7,340 nucleotides of DNA from Mycobacterium sp. (lineage in GTDB: Bacteria; Actinomycetota; Actinomycetes; Mycobacteriales; Mycobacteriaceae). A program made the translations under genes and the position numbers. Positions 5,037 to 7,340 of this stretch are shown here, one piece after another. A model generated the notes under the pieces. That model ran no database searches. It was not told the DNA's origin and worked only from the letters and a program-made list of their open reading frames with translations. Numbering within the stretch: the stretch's first letter is position 1; each line of letters opens with the position of its first letter. Location: the NCBI GenBank assembly GCA_019246375.1, contig JAFAQO010000618.1, forward strand, positions 1-7,340, in the 5' to 3' direction.

Positions 5037-7340
5037 ATGCGGGCACGAAGGGCCATCGCCGTGCTGGCAGTGGCGGCGGTTGTCTGCCTGATGCTGATCG
5101 GCGCTCCGGTCGCGGGGCACGGTGAGGACACGGCCTTCGTCACTAATCCGGTTGAGCACGTCACAACGCTCATCGGCACAGGGACAGGCGGCGAGGAGGC
5201 GGGGGAGATCGACAACTTCCCCGGCGCCGCCGTGCCGTTCGGCATGGTGCAGTACTCGCCGGACACCACCGACACCTACGCCGGCTACGACCACGACAAC
5301 GAGCGCTCCACCGGATTCAGCATGACCCATGCCTCGGTGGGCTGCAACGCATTCGGTGACATCCCGATGCTGCCGACCACCGCCCCGATCGGCTCGCAGC
5401 CTTGGTACGCCTGGGAGAAGATCGCCCACGACGGCACCGAGGCGGGCTCGCCCGGCTACTATACGGTGCGGTTCCCTGATACCGGGGTGACCGCGGAACT
5501 GACCGCCACTACCCGCACCGGCGTCGGCCGGTTCAAATACCCCGACAACGGTCAACCCGCCCTGTTCCACGTGCGCCCGGGCGGGTCGCTAGCGGGCAAC
5601 TCCGCCGCCACTATCCATATCGGCGAGGACAACACCACGATCACCGGATCGGCGACCAGCGGCGGATTCTGCGGCAAGGACAACACCTACACCGTGTATT
5701 TCGCGATGAAGTTCAGCCGGCCGTTCACCTCCTACGGCACCTGGGACGGCGACTCCGTTTCGGCCGGCGTCCGCAGCGCGGATTCGAGTCGCGGCGGGGG
5801 ATACGTCGAGTTCCCCGCCGGCTCGGTGCTCGAGGTGCGGACCGCGCTCTCCTACGTCAGTGTCGACGGAGCGCGAGCGAACCTCACCGCCGAGGGCAAA
5901 GCGAGCTTCGACGACGTCCGCGCTGCCGCATCGACCGAATGGAACGCGGTGCTGTCGCGCATCGCGGTGGCCGGCACCAATAGCCGTGACGTGGAGACCT
6001 TTTACACCTCCCTGTACCGGTCATTCCTGCACCCCAACACTTTTAATGACGCGGACGGACGCTACATCGGATTCGACGACAACGTCCACACCGTGGCCAG
6101 GGGGCACACCCAGTACGCCAACTTCTCCGACTGGGATACCTACCGCTGCCTTGCCGCCCTGCAGGCGCTGCTGTTTCCCGAGCGAGCCAGCGACATGGCC
6201 CAATCGCTGCTGAACGACGCCGCGCAGAGCGGATCGTTTCCGCGCTGGGCACTGGCGAATTCGGCGACCGGCGAGATGACCGGAGACAACGTGGTACCGC
6301 TCATCGTCAACCTCTACACATACGGCGCGAAGGAGTTTGAGCTCAAACCGGCTCTGTACTACATGCTGAAGGCGGCGACCGACGGCGGTGCCGGGCGGGG
6401 CGGCTACATAGAGCGGCCGGGCATCGCCACCTACCTGGAGCACGGCTACGCGCCGCAGACCGAGGAGTTCAGCGGCGATCATGGGAGCGACGGCGCCTCG
6501 ATCACGCTGGAGTGGTCGGTCGACGACTTCGCTATCTCTCGATTCGCCGCCTCGCTGGGCGACACCACGATTGCCGCCGAATTCCAGAATAGGGCGCAGT
6601 ATTGGCAGAACCTGTTCAATCCGGCTACCGGTTACATCTCGCCGCGCAGCGCCGACGGTGCTTTCCTCGGCGGCCCCGAGTTCGGGGACTTCGGCCAGGA
6701 CGGGTTCGACGAGGGCAACGCCGAGCAGTACCTCTGGTTGGTGCCGCAAAACAGCGCCGGCCTGGTGAGCGCCCTCGGCGGCCGGCAGGCGGCGGCCGAG
6801 CGACTCGACCGCTTCACCGCGGAGCTCAACGCGGGCCCCAACCAGCCGTATCTGTGGATCGGTAATGAACCGGGCTTTGGGGTGCCGTGGCTGTACAACT
6901 ACGTCGGTCAACCGTGGAAGACCCAGCAGACGGTCGACCGGGTGCGCAGGGAACTGTTCGGTCCCACGCCCGGCGGCGAGCCGGGCAACGATGACCTCGG
7001 CGCGATGTCCAGCTGGTACGTCTGGGCCGCCCTTGGCCTGTACCCGATCACACCGGGGACCGGGACTCTCACCGTGACCACACCGCTCTTCGACCGCGCC
7101 GAGATCGCGCTTCCCGCAGGCAAATTCATCAGCATTTCCGCCCCAGGCGCATCCAACGGCTCCAAGTACATTAACGGCCTGAGCGTCGACGGCCACCCCA
7201 CCGATCAGACGTTTCTTCCGGAGTCGGTCATCCGCGCCGGCGGCGACCTCACGTTCTCGCTCTCTCTCGTCCCCAACATGGTCTGGGGCACCGCCGAATC
7301 CTCTGCGCCGCCATCGTTCGGTGCAGGCAGCTCGGCCCCT
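5037..7340 (+). CDS. Exported GH92 family alpha-mannosidase (Rv0584-like), 3' end outside window
   Basis: The frame is open for 768 codons from ATG 5037 to the window edge without a stop. Residues 1-27 form a signal peptide: Arg2, Arg4 and Arg5, a hydrophobic core, and a likely cleavage after VAG (25-27). Cys17 is not in a lipobox, so it is probably not a lipoprotein. GH92 hallmarks follow in order: [18 protein letters not shown] (60-77), [19 protein letters not shown] (94-112), FSDWDTYR (363-370), TLEWSVDDF (490-498, Glu492 the likely general acid) and [12 protein letters not shown] (650-661), which carries the likely catalytic-base and calcium-site acids. GH92 enzymes are calcium-dependent inverting exo-alpha-mannosidases, often alpha-1,2 specific. 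The enzyme should act outside the cytoplasmic membrane on mannan, lipomannan, PIM or glycoprotein mannose; the exact substrate is not shown. The catalytic domain is essentially complete; after about residue 750 the chain becomes Ser/Ala/Pro/Gly-rich. Rv0584 is, as I recall, about 877 residues, so a tail of up to about 100 may be missing. Confidence 0.93.
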   Translation, partial: MRARRAIAVLAVAAVVCLMLIGAPVAGHGEDTAFVTNPVEHVTTLIGTGTGGEEAGEIDNFPGAAVPFGMVQYSPDTTDTYAGYDHDNERSTGFSMTHASVGCNAFGDIPMLPTTAPIGSQPWYAWEKIAHDGTEAGSPGYYTVRFPDTGVTAELTATTRTGVGRFKYPDNGQPALFHVRPGGSLAGNSAATIHIGEDNTTITGSATSGGFCGKDNTYTVYFAMKFSRPFTSYGTWDGDSVSAGVRSADSSRGGGYVEFPAGSVLEVRTALSYVSVDGARANLTAEGKASFDDVRAAASTEWNAVLSRIAVAGTNSRDVETFYTSLYRSFLHPNTFNDADGRYIGFDDNVHTVARGHTQYANFSDWDTYRCLAALQALLFPERASDMAQSLLNDAAQSGSFPRWALANSATGEMTGDNVVPLIVNLYTYGAKEFELKPALYYMLKAATDGGAGRGGYIERPGIATYLEHGYAPQTEEFSGDHGSDGASITLEWSVDDFAISRFAASLGDTTIAAEFQNRAQYWQNLFNPATGYISPRSADGAFLGGPEFGDFGQDGFDEGNAEQYLWLVPQNSAGLVSALGGRQAAAERLDRFTAELNAGPNQPYLWIGNEPGFGVPWLYNYVGQPWKTQQTVDRVRRELFGPTPGGEPGNDDLGAMSSWYVWAALGLYPITPGTGTLTVTTPLFDRAEIALPAGKFISISAPGASNGSKYINGLSVDGHPTDQTFLPESVIRAGGDLTFSLSLVPNMVWGTAESSAPPSFGAGSSAP

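Noticed and set aside
5037..5120. Lipoprotein or Tat signal for the GH92 protein
   Set aside because: Cys17 is preceded by AVV, not a lipobox, and lies inside the hydrophobic core. The ARRAIAV stretch lacks the hydrophobic residues expected right after the twin arginines. A Sec/SPase I signal fits best.
6021..7196. 391-codon open frame antisense to the GH92 gene
   Set aside because: The plus strand here carries unmistakable GH92 motifs. Long antisense frames are expected opposite GC-rich codons, and the translation shows no recognisable domain.

Overview
The window looks like chromosomal DNA from a Mycobacterium or close relative. It is GC-rich, its genes have GC-rich third positions and use GTG starts, and it encodes several families typical of mycobacteria: an LCM-type (TIGR00027-like) SAM methyltransferase, a large membrane protein of the Rv0585c kind, and an exported GH92 mannosidase of the Rv0584 kind. 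The species cannot be named from the sequence alone. I see no tRNA, rRNA, CRISPR array, insertion sequence or phage gene, and no obvious break in base composition.

Layout: (1) Bases 1-1666, minus strand: the first 555 codons of a large membrane protein with six N-terminal membrane segments, a degenerate protein-kinase-like domain and the start of an LPG_synthase_TM/UPF0104-type membrane domain; its C-terminus lies beyond base 1. (2) Bases 1667-1830: a divergent intergenic region. It holds a perfect 7-1-7 inverted repeat next to the minus-strand start, a candidate -10 box and a strong ribosome binding site for the plus-strand genes. (3) Bases 1831-7340, plus strand: four closely spaced genes (gaps of 39, 12 and 29 bases) that probably form one operon. 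They are an SAM-dependent methyltransferase, a DMT/EamA- or NIPA-like membrane protein, an acyltransferase-3 family membrane acyltransferase, and an exported GH92 family alpha-mannosidase that runs off the right edge after 768 codons.

Working hypothesis (inference): the plus-strand set modifies or remodels a mannose-containing envelope glycan. The acyltransferase would acylate a carbohydrate or lipid at the membrane, the mannosidase would trim alpha-mannose outside the membrane, the 9-10 TM protein could move a small substrate, and the methyltransferase could tailor it. The divergent membrane protein may bind nucleotide or partners through a pseudokinase rather than phosphorylate. The most notable points are the loss of two of three kinase signature residues in that domain, the promoter-proximal palindrome, the shared reading frame of three consecutive genes (two of them without a Shine-Dalgarno), and a gene order that differs from what I recall for M. 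tuberculosis, where Rv0584 and Rv0585c are convergent neighbours.
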